Assembly (NCBI RefSeq): GCF_021654285.1
Contig: NZ_JAKFZS010000007.1
Span: forward strand, 186,001-250,000
Source: Pseudoalteromonas luteoviolacea
GTDB lineage: Bacteria; Pseudomonadota; Gammaproteobacteria; Enterobacterales; Alteromonadaceae
Reading direction: 5' to 3'
Length of the DNA stretch: 64,000 nt
The notes below the pieces were generated by a model, which had not been told where the DNA came from, searched no databases, and was given only the letters and a program-made list of their open reading frames with translations. Shown in pieces: positions 56,106 to 64,000 of this stretch (its first letter is position 1; every line of letters begins with the position of its first letter). Position numbers and translations under genes: made by a program.

Positions 56106-56459
56106 GAATTTTCCTTATTTTAGTTTTTAGTAATATACATTAAATATTTGGTTTAATTCCTAGCGTCATGGTGCTTTAGATAAGAGCCAAAAAGCCAGTT
56201 AAATTAACATTAATTTAACTATTATGGTATCTTTTAGCAAGTACGTTTTTTATAAATAAGAGGCATGGTGAAAGTTAGAGGTCATTTTTTGAATCTGGCA
56301 TTAATATAAGTAGGGCTATTTTCTCTTTGTCTCAAAAATATAATTACGCATATTAATCTTGATAATCTCAATAAAAAGATTTTATTGTGTAATTAAATAC
56401 TAAAGAAATTATCAGAGATGCCGATAGTCTTTTTGCGAAATGGGCATAAGGAGATCACA
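56106..56459. other. Intergenic region between peptide 1 and the acidic protein
   Basis: About 350 bp, AT-rich, between divergent genes. It must hold both promoters. No repeat or RNA seen. Confidence 0.4.
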
Positions 56460-57788
56460 ATGCACATCAAATCCGCTCTAAATATAAATTTGGCTGACTC
56501 GAAGTCGCTGGCAACACATACTCGAATTGAAAAGTCTGAGAAGCTGGAACAAGAGCAAATTGCAAAAGTCTACGCGTCGCGTTATCCAGAACCGCAACCT
56601 GAGTTATATGACCCTTACATGCGTGCGAAAAAGCACAAAATACACATAATTGATATGTCCAACCCTGATGCTAATAACGTACCACAATACCGCTATGGTG
56701 ATCTTACTGAATTGGAAGATATTGACGCTTACTTGACTCATGAAGATAGACTGAGTACCGAGCAAAAGGAATTACTTCGAACACATATTCCCTCGAAAGA
56801 GCTTCTTTCACTTATGGATAAAATGGATGATGAAACACTTGAGCAATTTGTGGGTGTTTTAGCTAAGTCGTTTCGATTAGACGCTTTTATGGGGGCTGGG
56901 TTCAATAAAGAAAAATCTGAGGAACTGATATCGATACTCAATTCAATGTCGGAAGAAGAGATTCAAGATACGGTAAGTACACTTGCTGCGCTATCTGAGC
57001 AGGAAGAAGAAAATATTAAAATGTTTGTCTTTTTAGATGACGAGTTTGACCACAGCAACACTTTGTTTAGACCATTCTCAGAAGCTGCTGATTACAAGCA
57101 GCTCGCGATGGAAAGTTTACATTTTTCAAAACTTACACACCAGTACGTGGATTTATTGTCTAAAAATCGATATTCACAAGGTGAAATGACGTCTATTAAT
57201 CAGCATTTAAAAGAAAGCACACGGGAGCAAAGTAAAGGGATTCTTGATATGGCGAGCAATGTCAAAAATAATGATAGAGCATCATTTGTTGCTATGCTGG
57301 ATGAGGCTGATAAGAGCAGTGAAAACAACATTTTTTCTTATGTCAGTAAGCTTGTTGAGCAAGAGGAATATACCAGTGGGTATGAGAGCTCGAATGGTGG
57401 TCATGTTTTATTTACAGACAAGATGGAAACCGAGTCAGAGCGACGAGAGGTATACAGTAACCTTATCGATGCTTACGAGAAGCAAGGTGTTGGCTGGATG
57501 CAGGATGTCATTGAGCATATTCATGAAACACCTCCTCAGATACAGTCTGATATTTGGAAGCAAATCAACGACACAATTGAAGATAACCCTGCATTGTTTG
57601 AAAAATCGGACTCTGTGGAGACGTGGATGAAAATAAATTTAGCTTCAATTCAAAGGGAATTTGAAAATCAGCAGATAGACCAAATTTATGATGCAGCAAA
57701 AAATCTAGATGTACCAATTGATGTCGGCAGGTTGGCATGGGTTTATCATGAAACTCTACGCGTGAATAAAGAAAGTATTGTTGCCTAA
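56460..57788 (+). CDS. 442-residue acidic helical protein, unknown function
   Basis: The start at ATG 56460 is chosen because AAGGAG lies seven bases upstream; the frame is open 42 bp further up. No signal peptide or membrane segment. The sequence is strongly acidic and almost all helical, with runs such as LMDKMDDETLEQFVGVLA and SEEEIQDTVSTLAALSEQEEE. The N-terminus (MHIKSALNINLADSKSL) looks like an exposed flexible segment. No family recognised. It could be a secreted effector or a cytoplasmic scaffold; nothing here decides that. It diverges from peptide 1. Confidence 0.55.
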   Translation: MHIKSALNINLADSKSLATHTRIEKSEKLEQEQIAKVYASRYPEPQPELYDPYMRAKKHKIHIIDMSNPDANNVPQYRYGDLTELEDIDAYLTHEDRLSTEQKELLRTHIPSKELLSLMDKMDDETLEQFVGVLAKSFRLDAFMGAGFNKEKSEELISILNSMSEEEIQDTVSTLAALSEQEEENIKMFVFLDDEFDHSNTLFRPFSEAADYKQLAMESLHFSKLTHQYVDLLSKNRYSQGEMTSINQHLKESTREQSKGILDMASNVKNNDRASFVAMLDEADKSSENNIFSYVSKLVEQEEYTSGYESSNGGHVLFTDKMETESERREVYSNLIDAYEKQGVGWMQDVIEHIHETPPQIQSDIWKQINDTIEDNPALFEKSDSVETWMKINLASIQREFENQQIDQIYDAAKNLDVPIDVGRLAWVYHETLRVNKESIVA

Positions 57789-57794
57789 ACATAG

Positions 57795-57819
57795 GAGTAT
57801 ACCTTTGTGTGGTATACTC
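57795..57819. terminator. Hairpin between convergent genes
   Basis: Nine-base stem GAGTATACC/GGTATACTC with a seven-base loop, seven bases after the acidic protein's stop. No T tract follows; probable terminator. Confidence 0.55.
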
Positions 57820-57861
57820 TAGACGCCTACCAATTTGATATATGTACAGATGTTTACGTTG

Positions 57862-59046
57862 CTAAAGCTTAATAATGAATACTTCATTGTTTTTGCCTGT
57901 ACCGGCATATAGAGTACGTTCGTCTGATGACAAGCTTAAAACCGAAACACCATTTATTTTATTATTTTTAATTTGCTTAATATGTCTCTTTAAAGACAAT
58001 TTCCCACTTGATGGAGACAGTCCATAGACTAAAATGCCTTCCCCAGATTCACCTGCAGCAAACAGCATATTCTGCTTGCTTGAAAATGCGATACAGCATG
58101 CACCGCTTAAGCTTGTTGGTGTTGGACTAGAGAGAGTTTGGTGGTGCAAAAATGTATCTGAGTTGCTTTTCTTAAATACGTTAATATTATTGCTTTTGGA
58201 TGCGGCTACGAATAAAAATTGGTTATCAGGACTGATTAATATTTGCTGTGGGTTTTGCATCGTTTCAATGTTTTCTGACCCGTGAGTGAGCGTTTGAATC
58301 AATGCATATTTGCCATCTGCGTCCTTTTTCAATATAGATACTTTATTGTCTTCAAACCCATTGATGTATAGCCAATTTTCGTCACTAGGTTGGCTAATGG
58401 AAGTTGGTCTTCCCCAATTTGTTTTCGGCAGTAGTTGGCCATGAGGGGAGAGCGCTCCTGTGTGTTCAATGTCAAATATAGATACTGCATTACTTAGGTA
58501 GCTAGCTACATACAAGGTGTTACTTTGGTGAGAAAAGTGTGTGCTCCATGCACCGAGCAAACTCAGCGTATCTTTATGTTTTACTTTTTCATAATCAGAA
58601 AAAGCTTGCTTGATATTAATATCATTGCCCAACGTTTGCACATGCTCAAAGAGTCCATTTTGATTACGTTTAAATGATGTGAGCGATCCACTGTAAAACG
58701 AGGAAACGATGGCAACGTCATTTTGCTCTATGTATGTCACATCTGATGCACCTTCGAGTGCTAAGGTTGGGTATTTCGAACTAGAGAAACTCTGTAAATA
58801 ACTGAATTGATTGTCACGATTTTCTCCAAAAACAGACAGCGAATTACTGTCTCCGCTGGCGATTAACAGCGTTCGATTGTTCGTTAAAGTGATATCACGA
58901 GGGTTTGCAATTTCTTGATTTAAGTTCTCTGAATGTCGGAGGATCTGTATTGTTTCTAGCTCACTCTGTTTCTTATTTTGTGGGAGTGCGTTAGCTTGGC
59001 TTGTTAATGATATAATTAGAAGAGGCGCTAAAATTCGATAATACAT
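57862..59046 (-). CDS. Secreted seven-bladed beta-propeller (lactonase/YVTN-like)
   Basis: 394 residues with a signal peptide ending NALP. Repeats typical of YVTN and 6-phosphogluconolactonase-like propellers occur about every 45-50 residues: NTLYVASYLSNAVSIF, NWLYINGFEDNKVSIL, QFLFVAASKSNNINVF, NMLFAAGESGEGILVY, RTLYAGTGKNNEVFII. No catalytic residues can be assigned. Probably periplasmic or extracellular. Transcribed alone. Confidence 0.75.
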   Translation of the reverse strand: MYYRILAPLLIISLTSQANALPQNKKQSELETIQILRHSENLNQEIANPRDITLTNNRTLLIASGDSNSLSVFGENRDNQFSYLQSFSSSKYPTLALEGASDVTYIEQNDVAIVSSFYSGSLTSFKRNQNGLFEHVQTLGNDINIKQAFSDYEKVKHKDTLSLLGAWSTHFSHQSNTLYVASYLSNAVSIFDIEHTGALSPHGQLLPKTNWGRPTSISQPSDENWLYINGFEDNKVSILKKDADGKYALIQTLTHGSENIETMQNPQQILISPDNQFLFVAASKSNNINVFKKSNSDTFLHHQTLSSPTPTSLSGACCIAFSSKQNMLFAAGESGEGILVYGLSPSSGKLSLKRHIKQIKNNKINGVSVLSLSSDERTLYAGTGKNNEVFIIKL

Positions 59047-59241
59047 AAGATCTCTTGATGGTATGGAGTAGTATGATGGAAATTCGATTTCATATAATCA
59101 TGGATAGAGATTTTAATCAACTTACTCATTTTTTCATGCTTTATGGTTAGTTATCTTTATTAATCTTGTTATTATATATTCTATTGTCTTTTGACTTTTC
59201 AAATTAGAAAATTAGTCGACTAATAATTAAAGGAGTAGTGA

Positions 59242-59868
59242 ATGGAGTTCAATTCTTTATATGTCTTTATCATCGCTTGCTTGGCGATTAACCTGATCCC
59301 AGGTCCAGATGTGATTTATATTGTCTCAAACACTATGAGGGGCAAAGTCATAGATGGTTTTAAAGCGGCAGCAGGGTTAGGCTTAGGCTATGCGTTTCAT
59401 ACAGCTGCTGCTTGCTTGGGGTTGTCGGCAATTATTTTAAGTTCGGCGGTATTGTTCAACTTAATTAAGATTTTAGGAGCCGTGTACTTATGCTATTTAG
59501 GTGTAAAATCTTTAATTTCAATGTACCAAGGTAAATCTAGTATAAACTTGGAGACAAATAACGAGCGCGATAGCAATGTTTTGCTACAAGGATTTATTGT
59601 CAGTGTCCTAAACCCAAAAGTTGCCTTGTTTTTCTTATCCTTTTTACCACAATTCATAAACCCAAATAGCGAAGCGGCAACCCAAAACTTACTTATCTAT
59701 GGTCTGATATTCAGTGGTTTAGCAACCTTTTGTAATATTATTTATGCACTGGCAGGGAGCTGGGTGTTTGGTCGACAAAGCGCCAAGCGTTACACGCGGG
59801 TACTTGAGGGTGTTTCTGGGGTAATTTTAATTGGTCTGGCAGGGAAAATTGCCATTGATGGCAAGTAA
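59242..59868 (+). CDS. LysE/RhtB family amino-acid exporter
   Basis: 208 residues with six membrane helices. The N-terminal NLIPGPDVIYIVSNTMRGK is the family signature (PGP motif), followed by AAAGLGLGYAFHTAAA and VSVLNPKVALFFLSFLPQF. These proteins export amino acids or homoserine lactones. The substrate is not readable. AAAGGAG precedes the ATG. Confidence 0.92.
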   Translation: MEFNSLYVFIIACLAINLIPGPDVIYIVSNTMRGKVIDGFKAAAGLGLGYAFHTAAACLGLSAIILSSAVLFNLIKILGAVYLCYLGVKSLISMYQGKSSINLETNNERDSNVLLQGFIVSVLNPKVALFFLSFLPQFINPNSEAATQNLLIYGLIFSGLATFCNIIYALAGSWVFGRQSAKRYTRVLEGVSGVILIGLAGKIAIDGK

Positions 59869-59921
59869 GCCCATCGCACTTTATATGAGTCAGAGCAACC
59901 TATTTATAATGGAAGTTGATG

Positions 59922-60272
59922 ATGAAAAGTAAGGTATTACATATTTATAGGTGTCTGCTACTAGCTAGTTCGTTATGTTTACTCGTGCCCAGTGTGGTTC
60001 CTGGCGCCATGTCTGTCCTCTCATTTTATGTTTCATTAATTGTACTACTGCTGTCTATTATGACTGTTCAAGGTCATGTTTACTGGTGTTTTAAGCTAGT
60101 TAGCATCACCGTTGGTGTAGGCATGCTGTTAGTGAACGATTATCTTAGGTTGTTTGCTGGGCTACCATCTGAATCCTTGTCCGGTAAGTTAGTGATGTAC
60201 TCTGTTTTTATTACTATCGTTCTTTTTGGCATTAAACGAGTTAGGGGCGTGCGCGCAAATAGCGCGCAATGA
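59922..60272 (+). CDS. Small four-helix membrane protein, unknown function
   Basis: 116 residues from ATG 59922, chosen for its spacing to GGAAG; ATG 59919 and TTG 59916 are alternatives. Four hydrophobic segments span most of the length and the C-terminus is basic (KRVRGVRANS). It follows the LysE gene by about 50 bp and may be co-transcribed. No family recognised. Confidence 0.6.
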   Translation: MKSKVLHIYRCLLLASSLCLLVPSVVPGAMSVLSFYVSLIVLLLSIMTVQGHVYWCFKLVSITVGVGMLLVNDYLRLFAGLPSESLSGKLVMYSVFITIVLFGIKRVRGVRANSAQ

Positions 60273-60308
60273 TGTATAAGCGCCAGCAATTAAGCTGGTT
60301 CCTTTTTG

Positions 60309-61844
60309 TTATAAAGGCTGATTTAGAACAGAGGCTATAATGGCAATACCTTCGATGAAGTTACCTACACGTAAATTTTCATTCGGGCTGTGTTGGTTGT
60401 TATCAGCATTTACGCTAGGCACTATGGCTGCAGGGATGTCTAAAGTATCTATAATAGGTGCGATTGGGATTGAACCTCCTCCTGAACGAAGCACAATGGG
60501 TCTTTCGCCATAGAATTTGGTCAGCCCTTGTATGGCCATCTTACCGGCAAGGGAGTTTGGTTCACTGCGGAATGCACCGTAAACAGTTTTTGATTTCATG
60601 GTCACAGTGTATGGGTGTGTCATGCGTTCTTTATGCGTAGGGGGACGGTCAATGACGTAGTAACCTAAAGATTCAATATGGCTTCTAACGAGCGAAATTA
60701 AGCGCTGTGGGTTGGACTCTTTTACAAGTCGGATATCAATTTCTGCGATTGCTTTATCGGGAACTATGGTTCTAGCCTGTTGCTCTACCCAGCCACTTTG
60801 TAGTCCTCGAATATTCAAAGAAGGGAACTGAATAGACTCTTGTAGCGTATTTCCAACCTTATCATGAACAGAGAACCCCAGTTTTTGCTTTAATTGCTGT
60901 TCATCGTCAGGCACTTTACTTAATAACTCTTTTAGCTCAGCACTGATGCGACTACCTTCGTAGAAGTTGGGTATGAGAACGCGTCCGTCTTGTGATTTCA
61001 TAGACCCTAAAATTTGCGATAAATGAAGTGCAGGGTTTGGTGCATAATTGCCATAATGCCCGCTGTGTTGTGATTTGTAAGGTCCGTATGTTGTCAGTTG
61101 AATTGTTGCGATCCCACGAGCACCGAGCGTGACAGTGGGCTGGTTCGAATAATGCGGCGGTCCGTCAAATATCAACAACATGTCAGCTTTTAGCTTTTGT
61201 TTATGGCGAATGATGGCGGCTGGTAAATTAGGAGAACCAATCTCTTCTTCCGTATCCATGATAACTTTCAGGTTGTAATTTAAAGGGCCTTGCTGTTGTA
61301 TCAAATCTAATGCAATTAAAAATTGGGCAATAGGGCCTTTAGAGTCGGCTGCTGATCGAGCGAAGATCCTCAAATCTGGGTCCATACTCTGAGTTAGGTA
61401 TGACCAAGGTACAACTTGCCAGCTACTGTCACTCTGCTGTTTTTTTAGTACAGCTTGATATGGATTTGGTTGCTGCCATGCTTTTGGGTCGACCGGTTGA
61501 CCGTCAGCTTGTAAGTAAACTAAAACGGTTTTCTTTGCGTTTGGGTTGATGCGCTCTGCGTATACAAGTGGGCTGCCTGACATCTCCAAGGTGTGAGATT
61601 CAAACCCGCGTTGATTGAATGCTTGAATAAGCCATGAAGAGAGCTTTTTTATGTCTTCTTGGTTGTGTGTGTCATTTGGCAAACTGAGTAAGCTTTTATA
61701 TAGCTGAACTGCCTGAGGTGCTTGTTTTACGGCTTGTTGGTATAAAGCCTTATCATATATAACACCAGAAGCATATACAGTTATTGGTGATAGGCTAGAT
61801 AAAGTTGATACCCATAAAAGTATCGTATTTATGACTTTTTTCAT
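60309..61844 (-). CDS. M20 family metallopeptidase, exported
   Basis: 511 residues with a signal peptide ending VYAS. The M20 metal-binding set is visible: SAADSKGPIAQF (Asp ligand), IMDTEEEIGSPN (catalytic Glu and ligand Glu) and a late NNQHSPNENL (His ligand). The first metal His is probably in YLQADGQP, where the family has HxDvV-type sequence; here His is replaced by Gln (LQADG), a divergence found in some relatives. Dimerisation-domain sequence lies at about 245-390. A periplasmic dipeptidase or aminoacylase-like enzyme; substrate unknown. Confidence 0.82.
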   Translation of the reverse strand: MKKVINTILLWVSTLSSLSPITVYASGVIYDKALYQQAVKQAPQAVQLYKSLLSLPNDTHNQEDIKKLSSWLIQAFNQRGFESHTLEMSGSPLVYAERINPNAKKTVLVYLQADGQPVDPKAWQQPNPYQAVLKKQQSDSSWQVVPWSYLTQSMDPDLRIFARSAADSKGPIAQFLIALDLIQQQGPLNYNLKVIMDTEEEIGSPNLPAAIIRHKQKLKADMLLIFDGPPHYSNQPTVTLGARGIATIQLTTYGPYKSQHSGHYGNYAPNPALHLSQILGSMKSQDGRVLIPNFYEGSRISAELKELLSKVPDDEQQLKQKLGFSVHDKVGNTLQESIQFPSLNIRGLQSGWVEQQARTIVPDKAIAEIDIRLVKESNPQRLISLVRSHIESLGYYVIDRPPTHKERMTHPYTVTMKSKTVYGAFRSEPNSLAGKMAIQGLTKFYGERPIVLRSGGGSIPIAPIIDTLDIPAAIVPSVNADNNQHSPNENLRVGNFIEGIAIIASVLNQPL

Positions 61845-61981
61845 CCTTAATGTCTCTTTTTTGTTTTACTATAAGGTCCACAGTTAGTTATTAATTGTAA
61901 TGCTGACTGTGTCAATGAAAATAAAATAGATTTTGTCTAGCTTAGAGCTCGGATGATCCATAAAGATAATAAGGAACAATA

Positions 61982-62791
61982 ATGAATATAGCCAAAGGCT
62001 TTATATGTTTCATGGCTTTATACTCTGGAGCGGTATTTGCCAGTTGCAAGAATAATCATGAGCAAGTGAATGTAAATGGGATTTGCACAAAGATACAAAC
62101 ATATAAAAGTGATAAATTGACCAAATCACCGATTCTTTTAGTTTCTTTACATGGAGACTCACCGTTTTCTGGCCCAAGCTATCAATACTTTTTTGCCTCA
62201 ATACTTGCTAAAAAAGTAGACAATTTGGTCGCCGTGGGCCTTTTAAGGCCAGGCTATACAGATGCCATGAACCAAACGTCTGATGGAGAGCGAGGCCAAA
62301 CAACTGGTGAGAATTATAGTGACGATCGAGTAAAGCAAATTGCACAAGCAATCAGTGCATTAAAAGCTCGGCATAATGCAGATAAATTAATTGTTGCTGG
62401 TCATTCAGGTGGCGGCGCAATTACCGCAAAAATTGTCGCCCAATTCCCTAGGTTAATTGACCATGCATATATCGTGTCTTGTCCGTGTGACATTAATGAA
62501 TGGAGAAAATACATATCTGACACGCGTGGTTGGCGTCAATTTAAGGGAGATATTGATGTCACATCTCCGATTGAATTGGTAAAACACATACCAAAATCTA
62601 CCAAAATAACATTGCTGGTTGGAGAGCAAGATGATATTACCAAGCCGCAATTAACACTTGATTATAAAAACGCGTTAGATAAGCATCTTATTGACAATGA
62701 ATTAGAAGTGTTTGCTGGTGGACATGACATCTTTTTATTCCCAGGAGTAACGTCACACTTAACGAACACTATTCAAAGTTATAACCAATAA
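61982..62791 (+). CDS. Exported alpha/beta hydrolase
   Basis: 269 residues with a signal peptide ending VFAS. ILLVSLHGDSPFSGPS supplies the oxyanion-hole HG, VAGHSGGGAITAKI is the nucleophile elbow (GHSGG), and VFAGGHDIFLFPG carries the catalytic His. DDITK near residue 220 may be the acid. Periplasmic esterase or dienelactone-hydrolase-like protein; substrate unknown. AAGGAAC ribosome site. Confidence 0.82.
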   Translation: MNIAKGFICFMALYSGAVFASCKNNHEQVNVNGICTKIQTYKSDKLTKSPILLVSLHGDSPFSGPSYQYFFASILAKKVDNLVAVGLLRPGYTDAMNQTSDGERGQTTGENYSDDRVKQIAQAISALKARHNADKLIVAGHSGGGAITAKIVAQFPRLIDHAYIVSCPCDINEWRKYISDTRGWRQFKGDIDVTSPIELVKHIPKSTKITLLVGEQDDITKPQLTLDYKNALDKHLIDNELEVFAGGHDIFLFPGVTSHLTNTIQSYNQ

Positions 62792-62807
62792 CAAAGCGGG
62801 CGCTTAT

Positions 62808-62837
62808 TGGCCTTCATAATTTGAAGGCCATAGTTTT
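62808..62837 (+). terminator. Intrinsic terminator after the hydrolase
   Basis: Stem TGGCCTTCA/TGAAGGCCA with a five-base loop, then TAG and a run of seven T. About 17 bp after the stop. Confidence 0.88.
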
Positions 62838-63116
62838 TTTGCAAACACTTTTTACAAACAGAAGTACATATAAAATCAGTGTGTAAACAGAATTAAAACC
62901 GAAGGCGCAAGTTTGAACTTGAGGTAAAAAATCATAAAAATGCTAAAAATAGTCACTATCGCTGACTATTTATCCTTTCTATGAAGATGCCAGTTAAAAA
63001 ATAGGCCAAGCCTACCTAAAACTGACATCAGGTGCTGAGTAACTTTATAACTGAACTCGAGGTGTTAGCCGATAACAGTTAACTAAACAGCGGTTACACA
63101 AAGCCGGTTTCTAGGT

Positions 63117-63290
63117 CTAACAAAACTTCGGGTTTGTGAGGCACTCCGGCTCTAACACTGAATACGGAGGGCGGAACTTCACAGGATCTTGGTTTTCTAT
63201 ATTTACACCACCAGCTATATGTGGTGTTGCATCATTTATAATAGCCTTATTGTTAGATAGGCTTTTAATGCTCTTTTTAATTAACTTCAT
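63117..63290 (-). CDS. Gly-Gly-leader precursor peptide (peptide 2)
   Basis: 57 residues, from ATG 63288-63290 to TAG 63117-63119. The leader of 28 residues starts MKLIKKSIKSLS and ends TPHIAGG, identical to peptide 1 at 16 of 28 positions with no gap. The 29-residue core has two cysteines (C50 and the C-terminal C57) and several Pro (KFRPPY, LEPECLTNPKFC). TTAAGGATAA precedes the ATG at the same spacing as in peptide 1. No processing or export gene lies within this window next to it. Confidence 0.72.
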   Translation of the reverse strand: MKLIKKSIKSLSNNKAIINDATPHIAGGVNIENQDPVKFRPPYSVLEPECLTNPKFC

Positions 63291-63802
63291 TTTTTATCCT
63301 TAAATAAGTTTGTTTTATTAAAATTTAACTTTCAAGCTTCAACCATTCTTGATTGTTCCAAAAATTTAGACTCAGAATTAACTTAATTTAATGGTTGAAG
63401 TGATTACTATATATTCAACTCTCATTTTTACTCTTATCTTTTCAACACTTTAAAGTGAATGAATTCTGAGTTTTTAATGACAGAATCCTTACAATAAAAT
63501 GACAGCATGGAGCGGCTGCTTTTCATGGTGCACTTTTAGGTATTCGGGCTGTGCAGGGGAATCGGAATTTAATTTTTATAATTACAGCGACATGTGTAGT
63601 TTGACGTTTATTGATAGGTATAGGGAGCATGCAGCTTGAAAGCAGGTGTACGCACAGCATGAACGTTGCGACATGTATATTTTAGTCGATGGTGAGTTTG
63701 GGTTTGATGTTGTTTTTAATCATTAATGTCAATGGCTTGCCTTAAAATAGGCAAGCCATTGAAGCAGATTGACGGATGTAATAGATCAGAGGCATTAAAT
63801 GA
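63291..63802. other. Intergenic region before the LysR regulator's 3' end
   Basis: About 510 bp. It contains a perfect 11-base hairpin AATGGCTTGCC/GGCAAGCCATT at 63731-63760 with an eight-base loop, possibly a terminator for the LysR gene. A 45-codon open frame at 63499 was rejected. Confidence 0.45.
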
Positions 63803-64000
63803 TTACGTAATTGTGTGACTGCGTTTTAATTCGTTGATGATGGCATTAGCAAGGGGTGAAGCCGAGTTGTTTTTTGCGGTGATCAATGAAACCGGAATGG
63901 TATACGCATATTTTTGCGGTAATATGGCTTTTAAAATACCTTTATCAACCCAGTAGCTGGCGTAGTGTTCGGGCAAGTAACCAATAAATGCACCAGATAA
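63803..64000 (-). CDS. LysR-family transcriptional regulator, C-terminal end only
   Basis: 65 residues read into the window from the right, ending at TAA 63803-63805. GAFIGYLPEHYASYWVDKG and LILPQKYAYTIPVSL-like KAILPQKYAYTIPVSLI match the last strands and helix of a LysR substrate-binding domain. The DNA-binding part and start lie beyond position 64000. Ligand and targets unknown. Confidence 0.8.
   Translation of the reverse strand, partial: LSGAFIGYLPEHYASYWVDKGILKAILPQKYAYTIPVSLITAKNNSASPLANAIINELKRSHTIT

Noticed and set aside
63499..63636. 45-codon open frame with several Cys and Trp
   Set aside because: No ribosome site and no leader resembling the two Gly-Gly peptides.

Overview
The window looks like chromosome from a marine gammaproteobacterium, most likely Pseudoalteromonas or a close Alteromonadales relative. 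This rests on the AT-rich base composition, the gene families (siderophore receptor, GH18 chitinase, secreted S1 and S8 proteases, DUF3080/MATE/ribE, DUF2339, DUF3718) and the style of its small secreted proteins. The genus is inference; no rRNA is present.

Layout. 1-7.6 kb: an edge-truncated trypsin-like protease, a TonB-dependent siderophore receptor with a Fur-like box, tRNA-Ser(UGA), fklB, and a chemoreceptor with a C-terminal PilZ domain. 7.8-13.6 kb: a three-gene periplasmic redox cluster (di-heme peroxidase, amicyanin-like cupredoxin, P460-like cytochrome), a Tat-exported flavin amine oxidase, a single-domain globin and a chitinase. 13.9-22.7 kb: asnS, a small P-loop kinase, a lysine 2,3-aminomutase-type radical SAM enzyme, and the biotin locus: bioA divergent from bioBFCD around a BirA operator. 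22.9-28.5 kb: S8 protease with P domain, an NAD-dependent epimerase, DUF2339 membrane protein.

28.5-36.3 kb is the most plastic part. It holds four copies of a 47-bp tandem repeat, dispersed palindromes, a frameshifted gene remnant, and a two-gene cassette: a DHH-phosphoesterase-like protein followed 14 bp later by a 1299-residue protein with one central pair of membrane helices. A poorly defined membrane protein follows, then four tRNA-Val(GAC) genes. I do not recognise the cassette as a named system.

36.3-52.5 kb: DUF3080 lipoprotein and MATE exporter, riboflavin synthase, a CPXCG protein, a fructosamine-kinase homologue lacking two key aspartates, DUF445, a tandem pair of amidohydrolases of which the second lacks the metal-binding HxH, secreted and membrane proteins, gdhA, an alpha/beta hydrolase and DUF2834. 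52.6-64 kb: a ToxR/CadC-like membrane regulator, a gene interrupted by an in-frame TAA, two unlinked small genes whose products share a 28-residue leader ending in Gly-Gly (one is only 57 codons), a large acidic unknown protein, a beta-propeller, a LysE exporter, an M20 peptidase, an alpha/beta hydrolase and the end of a LysR regulator.

Strongest leads: the Gly-Gly-leader peptide pair, the DHH plus giant-protein cassette, the degenerate sugar kinase and the peroxidase/cupredoxin/P460 cluster. All functional calls come from reading motifs; no database search was run.
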